Positions 7,886 through 15,876 of a stretch of 43,601 nt of DNA are shown piece by piece. The notes under the pieces were generated by a model, which made no database searches, had not been told where the DNA came from, and saw nothing but the letters and a program-made list of their open reading frames with translations. Position 1 is the stretch's first letter. Each line of letters begins with the position of its first letter. The translations under genes and the position numbers were made by a program. The stretch is from an uncultured bacterium (GTDB lineage Bacteria > Bacillota_I > Bacilli_A > RF39 > UBA660), in NCBI GenBank assembly GCA_949284575.1, contig CASDWO010000091.1:1-43601 (forward strand), read 5' to 3'.

Positions 7886-10027
7886 ATCAAAGAAATCATC
7901 AAAGAAGTTATCATCATCGTCATCATCTAAAGATAAATTAACTTCTTTTACTGGTTTTGTCTCTTTATTTTCCTTAATCTCTGTAACTTCAGGAATTGGA
8001 GAAATAACAGAAGGTTCTTCTTTCTTATTAATATTTTTTTCAATCTCAGCTTGTTTTTTCTTATTCATTTCCTCTTCTTTTTCTAATTCTGCAATCTTAG
8101 CATCTATCTTTTTTACTAATTCATCTACATCAAAAGAAGGTTTTGGTGTAGGTTTTTCTTTAGGTCTATTAGATTCCATTTCCATAAATGGATTAGATGG
8201 CATTTTTGGCATTTGTGATACTTGATTAGGTCCTTCATTATTTCCAAATAAATTAGGTGGTAAAAAAGGATTAGGACCAAATTGTGGAGGAGTAGGATTA
8301 CTATTCATCATCTCCATTAGTTTTTCCTTTTTCTTTTCTTTAACAAAGCTCTTTATATCAAAAGTATGAACCTTTAATTTTTCTCTTTCAGGATATGTAG
8401 CTTTAGGATAGTTCTTACCCCAATCTATTTTATAATCAGGGGTAAATTTTGTTTTAAATGGTTGTTTTCTCATCCTTAAGATAATAACTTCAAATTGCTT
8501 CATTCTCTGTAAATCTGAGACAGTAACTAATGGAGTTGAGGCCGTCTTATCGTCTTTTTTCGATTTAACTTCACCACACATCTTAGATATTTCTTCAAGA
8601 GCAGCAAGTTCTGTTGATATCAAATAGATCAAATTACCACAGTTACCTCTAATAGTCTCAGCATTTTCTTTACCATAAACTTGATTTAACTGAGCATAGT
8701 TTTGGATAATCATTGTAAATCTAATCTTTCTTGAACGTGCTGCTGTTATCATAGTAGTAACATCTTTTAAAGGTGGCATATTAGCAAACTCATCAAGTAA
8801 GAAGTTAGTTCTAACAGGAAGCTCTCCCCCATTTTCTTGAGCTACATCAATTAAAGTTTCATAACACTGTTTCAAAAGAATAGTAACAAGTGAATGATAT
8901 GTCTTCTTTTCATCTTGAACAACGATAAATAAGGCTGTTTTACGTCTACCAATATCAGCTAGTTCAATATCACTATGACTTAACATTTCTGATAAATTTT
9001 CACGTGATGCAAATAATTTAATTTTTTGTCTAAAAACAGATAGAATAGATCCTTTTGTATCAGTAGGAGCATCTATTGTAGATGAAGCATTAATAACAGC
9101 AGCACTAGCAGGATCTTTAAAAGAGAAATATTCTTTAATATAAGTTGTTCCTCCAAATTTCTCTTCTCCTGCTGTTGTCATTAAACTAATACTATTAATA
9201 TTAATCTCTTCTTCTTTAGCATCTTCAAATAAACCTAAAGCAACTCCTGAAAAGTAATCAGCTGATGTTTTTTCCCAGAAAGGATCACTATTTTTACTTG
9301 TATCATCATAAAGAATATTTAAAGCTAAATCATCTAATAACTCTATCGCTTTATCTTGATTACCATTTTTATACATTCTATAAGGAAGTGATAAAGGATT
9401 CCAACTACTACCGTTTTGCGGATCACGGAAATTTAATATTTGAACATCATATCCTTTATCTCTTAACATATTAGCAGTAGATTCATAAATTTCTCCTTTA
9501 GGATCGGTTATAATCATAGATTCTCCCGCTTTAGCAAGTAATTTAACAGTTGGCTTAATAACAGTTTGAGTTTTACCAGAACCAGTTGAACCTATAACTA
9601 AAGTATGATATTCCCCATTATCAACCCAAGCTTCAGTATCTTTTAATATTAAAGGTACTCCTGCTACATCACTACTTTCCTGTTGGGGAGTAACCATTTT
9701 TAATTCTTCTTTCATCTCTTTATCTTTAGCCCATCTTGAATAACCTTTATCTTTTTTCTCTGTTGTAATACCTATTCCTTTTTCCATTTCAAAGAAATAT
9801 GATTTTACACTAACAAACATACCAATTAAAGCGGCAAAATAAATGGTTAAAGTAATCCATAAAAATCTAGGAGAAAAAGCGGGAAAGGGATTTAGACCAC
9901 TAAAATACCCTTCAGTAGCAAAACTATGTAAATTAACAATACCTATCGCTACTATATATAATAAAAATATAGCAAAAACAACAAATATTATAATATCATC
10001 TTTATCAGCTCTAAACTTTAACTTCAT
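7880..10027 (-). CDS. virD4: VirD4/TraG-type IV secretion coupling ATPase
   Basis: The second ATG (10027) is chosen because AAGAAGG lies 6 bases upstream of it, while the first ATG (10033) touches that site. The 715-residue product has two N-terminal transmembrane helices (about 16-35 and 57-77) and then the hexameric coupling ATPase: Walker A GSTGSGKT near 148-155 of the long frame, Walker B FLLDEFANMPP, and the QNYAQLNQVYG segment typical of VirD4/TraG. It would receive substrates in the cytoplasm and feed them to the VirB4/VirB6 channel. The ~170-residue C-terminal extension is Pro/Asn-rich, then Lys/Glu coiled-coil-like, and ends in a striking Asp/Phe tail. It is the last gene of the operon. 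No relaxase gene is present, so the substrate may be protein or DNA by another route. Confidence 0.93.
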   Translation of the reverse strand: MKLKFRADKDDIIIFVVFAIFLLYIVAIGIVNLHSFATEGYFSGLNPFPAFSPRFLWITLTIYFAALIGMFVSVKSYFFEMEKGIGITTEKKDKGYSRWAKDKEMKEELKMVTPQQESSDVAGVPLILKDTEAWVDNGEYHTLVIGSTGSGKTQTVIKPTVKLLAKAGESMIITDPKGEIYESTANMLRDKGYDVQILNFRDPQNGSSWNPLSLPYRMYKNGNQDKAIELLDDLALNILYDDTSKNSDPFWEKTSADYFSGVALGLFEDAKEEEININSISLMTTAGEEKFGGTTYIKEYFSFKDPASAAVINASSTIDAPTDTKGSILSVFRQKIKLFASRENLSEMLSHSDIELADIGRRKTALFIVVQDEKKTYHSLVTILLKQCYETLIDVAQENGGELPVRTNFLLDEFANMPPLKDVTTMITAARSRKIRFTMIIQNYAQLNQVYGKENAETIRGNCGNLIYLISTELAALEEISKMCGEVKSKKDDKTASTPLVTVSDLQRMKQFEVIILRMRKQPFKTKFTPDYKIDWGKNYPKATYPEREKLKVHTFDIKSFVKEKKKEKLMEMMNSNPTPPQFGPNPFLPPNLFGNNEGPNQVSQMPKMPSNPFMEMESNRPKEKPTPKPSFDVDELVKKIDAKIAELEKEEEMNKKKQAEIEKNINKKEEPSVISPIPEVTEIKENKETKPVKEVNLSLDDDDDDNFFDDFFDE

Positions 10028-10040
10028 AATCATCCTTCTT

Positions 10041-10823
10041 TCATTTGGTACAAGATTTTACTTTTTGATATTTATTTCCTACCTTTTCATACATTTCATA
10101 ACAAGTATCTCTATTACTATAATAACCACATCCAGTTATTATTTCATAATTACCATCATTATTAAGATCAATAATTTTATCTATATATAATTTACAATTA
10201 TCATACATATTCTTAATATCATCGACAGTATGGGAAATCACTGTTATTTTATCATCTTTTACTATAAAAATAAAGTTAAAAATTTTAGAAGTAAAGTTTT
10301 CTGTAAAAACATTAGAAATAGTGAAGATTTTTTCTTCTTTATTATCACTATCTATATCGTAAGTTAAAACATTAGAAGAAGTAAAATCACTTGTATTAAT
10401 GTCATAGTTTTCTAATACTTCATTTACATATTTTAATTCATCTTGTGTTATTTCTTTTTCTAAATATTCTGCTATTTTATAATCACGATTAGTTTTAATT
10501 GCTAAAAAGTTAGGACTTTCTAAGTTAATTGGAGTATTCTTATCATCGTAAAAATGCCAAGTGTCATTGAAAAGAGCGGAATAATTACCTTTATAAGTAC
10601 TATCTTCATAAAGATCAAATTTATCCCAATTATAATCTCTAATATTACTAACATCTTCCCATTTCTCATCTTCATAATGCCAATTAGCATTATTACCAAT
10701 AAGCAAAGTTATTTCTGTTTTTCTATTTATTATTTTAGGAATAATGAATAAGAAGAGCATAATAAGAAAATAGATACCTAATATTACTAATACTACTACA
10801 TACTTACGATTCTTTTTTATCAT
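10041..10823 (-). CDS. Anchored extracellular protein with EF-hand-like Asp loops
   Basis: 260 residues, not assigned to a family. A transmembrane helix at about residues 8-30 is followed by an extracellular domain. Two Asp-rich loops (YDIDSDNKEEK and IIDLNNDGNYEI) resemble the calcium-binding D-x-D/N-x-D-G loops of FG-GAP/VCBS-like repeats, and four Cys near the C-terminus could form disulfides. The gene lies between the cell-wall hydrolase and virD4 in the secretion operon, starting behind AGGGAGGT and separated by 4 and 13 bases from its neighbours. By position it could be a VirB8-like or accessory envelope subunit, but nothing in the sequence shows that fold. Confidence 0.8.
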   Translation of the reverse strand: MIKKNRKYVVVLVILGIYFLIMLFLFIIPKIINRKTEITLLIGNNANWHYEDEKWEDVSNIRDYNWDKFDLYEDSTYKGNYSALFNDTWHFYDDKNTPINLESPNFLAIKTNRDYKIAEYLEKEITQDELKYVNEVLENYDINTSDFTSSNVLTYDIDSDNKEEKIFTISNVFTENFTSKIFNFIFIVKDDKITVISHTVDDIKNMYDNCKLYIDKIIDLNNDGNYEIITGCGYYSNRDTCYEMYEKVGNKYQKVKSCTK

Positions 10824-10827
10824 TTAA

Positions 10828-13191
10828 CTACCTCCCTAAGCCTAAACTAAAACAAGCAACTTCACTCGTATTATGCCAATCATATTGTTCCCACATATTA
10901 GTAGCATCAGTAGATGGATCATGCATATAAATATTATTGCCATCAATTCTATCAACTGCTACCCAGTGATCTCCTGTATCTCCTTTTACTTCTACAGTAC
11001 AGTATTGATTACTATTAACCTTATCAGCTATAGTGTTTAGTTTTTCAGTTTTAGTTAGACCTCTTAAACTAGTCTTACCTAAGAATTGGAAGGATGGAAC
11101 TACTCTTGTAACAGCATTCCAATTTAATAAACCAATACTATCATAACCATTATTTTGATTCATCGCTTCAGCAAAAGTACCTGGATTTAGATTTTCACTT
11201 GTAAGTAATAAAGAAGATGGTGGAACATTTAAAGCATCACTTTTAGCAATTAAAATGGCAATACTAGTAGTTAAGCAACCAATCTCAGAAATAGTTCTAT
11301 TAGAAGTACCTAATTTAACACTACCCCAGTTAGGATCATTTTGTTTCCAGTTTGTATAAGAGCCACTGCTTTCTTGACAAGATGAAGATACTATTTCACT
11401 ACCAGCACCATAAAGATTTACAAGAATATCAGTATAGTCATAACCTGATGAAGACATACTAGCTATTTTTCTTTGCATTGTACTATTATAGTAAGTATTA
11501 ACTAAATTACCACTAGAGTCTACTACTATTTTACCTGTTACTTCTGATGCCCATTTACGCATTTCATCATCTTGAGGAATAGCTGTTTTATATATATTAG
11601 GATGATCAGTTCCACTATACATCATACCATACTGATCATTAGCAGGTACATCTTTACTACAACCTCGATCAGGATCACAATAAACTTGGTCACTAACACA
11701 GTTAGTTATTTGTAAAATCCATTGATCTCCTTCTTTAACGAACTCAACTCCATTCGCTCCATTCATAGTACTAGGTCTATTAAGGGAGAAAGTTCTAGCC
11801 ATAATAAGTTGTGATTTAAAAGCTTGTTCAGGGGCTTCACCAATTTCAGCATAGGCAACTCCTAAAACATATTTTTCAAAATCAACAAGTTCTTCTCCAA
11901 CCATCGGCTCTCCATAAGTACCACCACAGCTATGACCATTAACTCTTCCTGCTTGCATTAACCTAACTTTAAGATTACTAATAATTTGGCCATTAACATC
12001 ATAAACGCACATCCCTCCAAGAGATGAGGAAGAGGAATTATCTTCTCCATCATTCAAAGCTTCTACGTAGGCATTTACATAATCATAAACTTCGTTAGCC
12101 ATTTGCTGATAAACACTATCTTCCTCATCAGGAATAATATTAGAAAAATAATCAGCAAGACGTTCTTTAACATCTTCTTCACTAGATAAAGTATATGACC
12201 CTTCTTCTCCTTCTAGACTATCAAATAATAAATCTGCTACTTCTTTCATTCTACTAAGAGTCATATCTTTATATGAAAAAGAGGGATCGAAGGTTTGAAT
12301 AACTGTAAAAGTTGAAGTTACGATTTGAACAGAAAACTCTGACATTTCTTTACCTTCATTATCATATTCATTTTTTAAAGTTGATAGATTATCATAGTAT
12401 TCTCTTTCATCATCATTTACAGCAACATTATTACCATCTAAATTTTCAGATGTATTAACTAATGGCGAAAAGAAATTAACAATAGTGCCAATAAAAGCGG
12501 CAATTATAATTATAAAAAATAAAATAAGAATGGCGGGTAAGGCCAACATAATTAATTTTGATTTTAATGAACCAAAACCTAGTAAACTAAAAACACCATC
12601 ACTTTTCCCATTTTTTGAACTTAAACCTAGTCTTGATAATAAAGAAGGACTTTCATTTTCAGTAGTTTCTATAGAAGCATCGTCATCGTTATCATTACTA
12701 TTTCCTAATAAAGGATTACTTTTTTTAGGATGATTATTGTTACCTTGATTATTATCTTCATTATTAGAAGAAGCCATAGTATTTTTTCTATTAACACTAC
12801 CTGGCATAACATTATTTTTTTTATTAGCTCTATTATTATCAACCATATTTTTAAGATCACGAGCTGTCTTAACGGCTTTTAAAGTAGGATCAAAGTTAGC
12901 TCCTACATCTAAAGCGGTATTTAAAATTTTGTTTTTCATTAAAGGATTATTAGGAAGAGAACTTCTAGAATTATTAGGAGTTCTAGAAGTATTAGAAGGA
13001 CTTTCCTCTTCTTCATTATTACCTAATCTATTTTTTTTACTTTTATAAGTATCTTTATTTTCTTTAACAGTAGATCCTATATCTTTAACTGCTTTCGCAG
13101 CATCAGAAAAAGATGGCTTTGATGAAGAAATATCGTCAGCATTATTATTTATTGCTTCTTGATTATTAATATCATTATTTTCATTCATCAT
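10828..13191 (-). CDS. T4SS-associated peptidoglycan hydrolase: SpoIID-like plus C39-like domains
   Basis: 787 residues with an unusual domain order. Residues 1-205 are a disordered, Asn/Ser/Lys-rich cytoplasmic tail. One membrane helix (about 212-240) is followed by a helical segment (about 260-380). A SpoIID-like lytic transglycosylase domain spans about 430-600, with the AYAEIGEAP motif holding the likely catalytic Glu (E449). A C39/papain-like peptidase domain spans about 612-780, with Cys in IGCLTTS (C639), His in DHWVAVD (H742) and Asp in MHDPS (D758). It would be anchored in the membrane and open the wall for the channel or pilus, the job of VirB1 or CwlT in other systems, which use different catalytic folds. 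The start is either ATG 13191 or ATG 13188, behind an AAAGGTGGTGAT site. It directly follows the virB4 pair. Confidence 0.88.
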   Translation of the reverse strand: MMNENNDINNQEAINNNADDISSSKPSFSDAAKAVKDIGSTVKENKDTYKSKKNRLGNNEEEESPSNTSRTPNNSRSSLPNNPLMKNKILNTALDVGANFDPTLKAVKTARDLKNMVDNNRANKKNNVMPGSVNRKNTMASSNNEDNNQGNNNHPKKSNPLLGNSNDNDDDASIETTENESPSLLSRLGLSSKNGKSDGVFSLLGFGSLKSKLIMLALPAILILFFIIIIAAFIGTIVNFFSPLVNTSENLDGNNVAVNDDEREYYDNLSTLKNEYDNEGKEMSEFSVQIVTSTFTVIQTFDPSFSYKDMTLSRMKEVADLLFDSLEGEEGSYTLSSEEDVKERLADYFSNIIPDEEDSVYQQMANEVYDYVNAYVEALNDGEDNSSSSSLGGMCVYDVNGQIISNLKVRLMQAGRVNGHSCGGTYGEPMVGEELVDFEKYVLGVAYAEIGEAPEQAFKSQLIMARTFSLNRPSTMNGANGVEFVKEGDQWILQITNCVSDQVYCDPDRGCSKDVPANDQYGMMYSGTDHPNIYKTAIPQDDEMRKWASEVTGKIVVDSSGNLVNTYYNSTMQRKIASMSSSGYDYTDILVNLYGAGSEIVSSSCQESSGSYTNWKQNDPNWGSVKLGTSNRTISEIGCLTTSIAILIAKSDALNVPPSSLLLTSENLNPGTFAEAMNQNNGYDSIGLLNWNAVTRVVPSFQFLGKTSLRGLTKTEKLNTIADKVNSNQYCTVEVKGDTGDHWVAVDRIDGNNIYMHDPSTDATNMWEQYDWHNTSEVACFSLGLGR

Positions 13192-13221
13192 ATCACCACC
13201 TTTACTGCGTTAGATTATATT

Positions 13222-15012
13222 TTAAAATCCTCCACCACTACCAAATGTTTCTAATTCATCTTTAGTTACAACTACATTAATCCTCATACGTCTATTCCCA
13301 CAGACAAATAAAGCTTCACCTTGAGAATATCTCTTGATACTATCTTTTTCATTTTCATTTAAATCAATTAAAAGTGATAAATCTTCAACGGCTTGTTTTT
13401 TAAGACCCATTATTAAGTAATAAGATGAGTTATCAAAGATAGCTTTACCTTGAGTAATAACTCCTGGATCAGAAAAGTCACTAGGTTGTTGAGTAATAAC
13501 AATAGTACCAGTATTATACTTTCTAGCACGTCTTTGAACTTGCGCTAAGAAATCAGCACCTTGTTCGTTATTATTACTTAAAAGAACATGAGCTTCATCT
13601 ACCATTAGAATAGTATTTACATCAACATCAAGACATAATCCCCAAGCATATTTTAAGATATTAAAGAATAAAGCATTACGGATATTAGTATCGGAATTCA
13701 TAAATTCTTTTATGTTAAATACTAAGAAATCGCTATCACTAGTAATAGTAGTTTTACCATCAAAATAGAATTTTAACTCTCTAGTCAAAGGTCTTATTTT
13801 TAATTCTAGACGTTGAATAATATCTTTTTCTCTAGTTTGTTCTGTTATTGATAATAGTCTTCCTTTAACAGTAGCATAAACATCCGAAAATGTTGGATAA
13901 TCTGCAGAAGTAAAATTAGTAAAGTCAGTATTAAAGTCAATACCAAAACGTTTATAAGTATCTTGAACAATCTCACTAAACATATTTAAAACATCTTCTT
14001 CAATTGATGGATCATAGTATTTCATAAATGCTCTTAAAGATTGTAAGGTTCTAGTTAAGACAGTATATCCTAAACCTTGACTTATCTCCTCTTCATCAGC
14101 ATCAATAATGACTTCTAGAGGGTTAATAAGACCAAATTCACCACCTTTACCAATATCGATGGTATCTCCTCCAAACATTTTCGTCATTTCTTCAAGTTCA
14201 TTTTCAGGGTCAATTGCTACTATTTGACAACCATTTCTAATATGGGATCTAAGTACTAATTTAGCAGCAGTTGATTTACCAGAACCTGAAGTACCAAGAA
14301 TGATCATATTGGCATTATTTCTGTTACTTTCTTTTCTAACTTGATATAGGAATTGATTAAAGAGAATAACTCCTCCTGAAAAATCAACTCCAAGTAATAC
14401 AGAAAGTCCAGGGTCTTTAATACTATCAAAGATAAAAGGATACATTGCAGCGATTGTAGGAGAAGGAATAGGAGTACCTATTCTTTCTTCTATATCCTGT
14501 TTAGGGAATATAGGTAAAATGCTCTTTAAGACTTTCTCTTGTTCAAAACGAAGAGAAATAGCACGTAATTCCATTGCATCTAAATAGTTTTTAACATTAA
14601 CTTTTTTTAGTTCCAAGTCTTCTTTAGTATCAGCATTGATCATAATATGCATTTGAAAATCGAAGATACGTGATTGACTTGAAGCAAGCATAGATACAAA
14701 GTATTCAAGACTTTCAGCATCTTGTCTTATTCTCTCTTTAGCAGTTTGATCTTTTTCTTGACGATATTTTTCTCTTAAATCTGCAACTTGTCTATTAATC
14801 ATTTTAGACATAGTGCTAAAAGGAACAGGAATATGTTTAATAACTATTTTAATACCACTCATTGATGTTAGGGTTGATAAGTAACCTGGAGAAATATATC
14901 GTGGATAAGAAACAACTGATAAAATAGTAGCATATTTATCACTAATAAAGAAATCACTAGGATAAAATTGTAAACCTTTAGGTGCTAATTGACTTTTAAT
15001 ACTTATACTCAT
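13222..15012 (-). CDS. virB4: VirB4 ATPase, C-terminal and catalytic part
   Basis: 596 residues corresponding to most of VirB4/TrsE, the energising ATPase of type IV secretion. Residues 1-230 form the central domain that precedes the motor. Walker A is GTSGSGKS at 240-247, and Walker B is ILMVDEAHVLL in the last third, followed by the ITQQPSDF segment typical of the family. The protein lacks the usual N-terminal ~180 residues, which are supplied by the upstream ORF ending at 15009. The two genes share an ATGA overlap, so ribosomes finishing the first can start the second. Because the break falls at a domain boundary and the junction is a clean coupled overlap, I read it as a split gene rather than a sequencing error. 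Confidence 0.93.
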   Translation of the reverse strand: MSISIKSQLAPKGLQFYPSDFFISDKYATILSVVSYPRYISPGYLSTLTSMSGIKIVIKHIPVPFSTMSKMINRQVADLREKYRQEKDQTAKERIRQDAESLEYFVSMLASSQSRIFDFQMHIMINADTKEDLELKKVNVKNYLDAMELRAISLRFEQEKVLKSILPIFPKQDIEERIGTPIPSPTIAAMYPFIFDSIKDPGLSVLLGVDFSGGVILFNQFLYQVRKESNRNNANMIILGTSGSGKSTAAKLVLRSHIRNGCQIVAIDPENELEEMTKMFGGDTIDIGKGGEFGLINPLEVIIDADEEEISQGLGYTVLTRTLQSLRAFMKYYDPSIEEDVLNMFSEIVQDTYKRFGIDFNTDFTNFTSADYPTFSDVYATVKGRLLSITEQTREKDIIQRLELKIRPLTRELKFYFDGKTTITSDSDFLVFNIKEFMNSDTNIRNALFFNILKYAWGLCLDVDVNTILMVDEAHVLLSNNNEQGADFLAQVQRRARKYNTGTIVITQQPSDFSDPGVITQGKAIFDNSSYYLIMGLKKQAVEDLSLLIDLNENEKDSIKRYSQGEALFVCGNRRMRINVVVTKDELETFGSGGGF

Positions 15013-15566
15013 ACTGGCATCACCGTCCCAAAATCAGTAGAAACTCCTCCGTTTAAGAAGTTTTCCATTATTACTCTAAGATCATCATTACTAACTTGTG
15101 AAGCATTAAGTCCACAACTAGCAAGACCATTAATAAGTAATCTAATTCTTTTTTGTAGTACATCTTCTTTAGCATCTTTAAAGAGAATAAAATACTCTGT
15201 ATCAACGATATTATTAGTAGTAAAGCTATTACCTTTATCAATATCTTGTAGTATTATTTTTCTAATTGCCGGAGAAGTTGTTTCATTATAAAGAAGTTGT
15301 AACTGTGACATATAAACAGAAATATCTACAGGTCTATCAGCAACGACAAGCCAAAACTCAAAGTCTATCATATTATAGAAGTTTTTAAGACTAATAAGAA
15401 TATTATCTTGAGCTTGTTGATCAAGGATAAAGATATTCCTTGGAGCGATTTTAACTCCTGTTACTTTTTGTCTATCACTACAGATAATCATTCCATTTTG
15501 GATTCCTGTTATAGGTAACCAATCTTCAGTATACTGACTATTTATTTTCTTGGCCATCTTGAACAC
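15009..15566 (-). CDS. VirB4 N-terminal domain as a separate protein
   Basis: A protein of about 182-185 residues that matches the N-terminal, non-ATPase domain of Gram-positive VirB4/TrsE proteins (the WLPITGIQNGMI opening, then the VTGVKI strand and the DFEFWLVVADRPVD segment). It ends at 15009 in a TGA that overlaps the ATG of the catalytic VirB4 gene. The 5' end overlaps the PrgI-like gene by about 29 bases. The start is either GTG 15566 or ATG 15557; the ATG gives the more usual MAKK opening. Together with the next gene it would make up one functional VirB4 at the inner face of the membrane. Confidence 0.85.
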   Translation of the reverse strand: MFKMAKKINSQYTEDWLPITGIQNGMIICSDRQKVTGVKIAPRNIFILDQQAQDNILISLKNFYNMIDFEFWLVVADRPVDISVYMSQLQLLYNETTSPAIRKIILQDIDKGNSFTTNNIVDTEYFILFKDAKEDVLQKRIRLLINGLASCGLNASQVSNDDLRVIMENFLNGGVSTDFGTVMPV

Positions 15567-15852
15567 ACCAGCCTTTCCATATATATTTCTGTCTACTAGT
15601 TAAGAAAGTATAACATTCAATAATAATTGTTAAAATATTATGATAATTAGGAATAGGAATAACAAGAAAAGCACAGAACAAACCAGGTGTAACAACTAAA
15701 ATAACTTGCCAAGTATAACTCATAGATAAACTCATCAAAAGTATCAATGACATTAGTACTCCAGTTCCTAATAAAATCAAATCAAATGGTTTAAAAATAC
15801 CAAGTATCAACGTTCCCCTTTTTGTATTAGCAGGTATTAAATAATTATCCAC
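15538..15852 (-). CDS. PrgI/TcpE family protein (VirB3-like)
   Basis: 104 residues with the PrgI-family layout: a short polar N-terminus, two adjacent transmembrane helices (about 24-43 and 49-68), and a charged C-terminus. PrgI/TcpE proteins are the Gram-positive counterparts of VirB3 and sit in the membrane next to VirB4, and the gene is immediately upstream of the virB4 pair as expected. The start is a GTG at 15852 with AGGAG about 10 bases upstream. The end overlaps the next ORF by 29 bases. Confidence 0.88.
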   Translation of the reverse strand: MDNYLIPANTKRGTLILGIFKPFDLILLGTGVLMSLILLMSLSMSYTWQVILVVTPGLFCAFLVIPIPNYHNILTIIIECYTFLTSRQKYIWKGWCVQDGQENK

Positions 15853-15876
15853 TTATATCACACTCCTATTCTTTTA

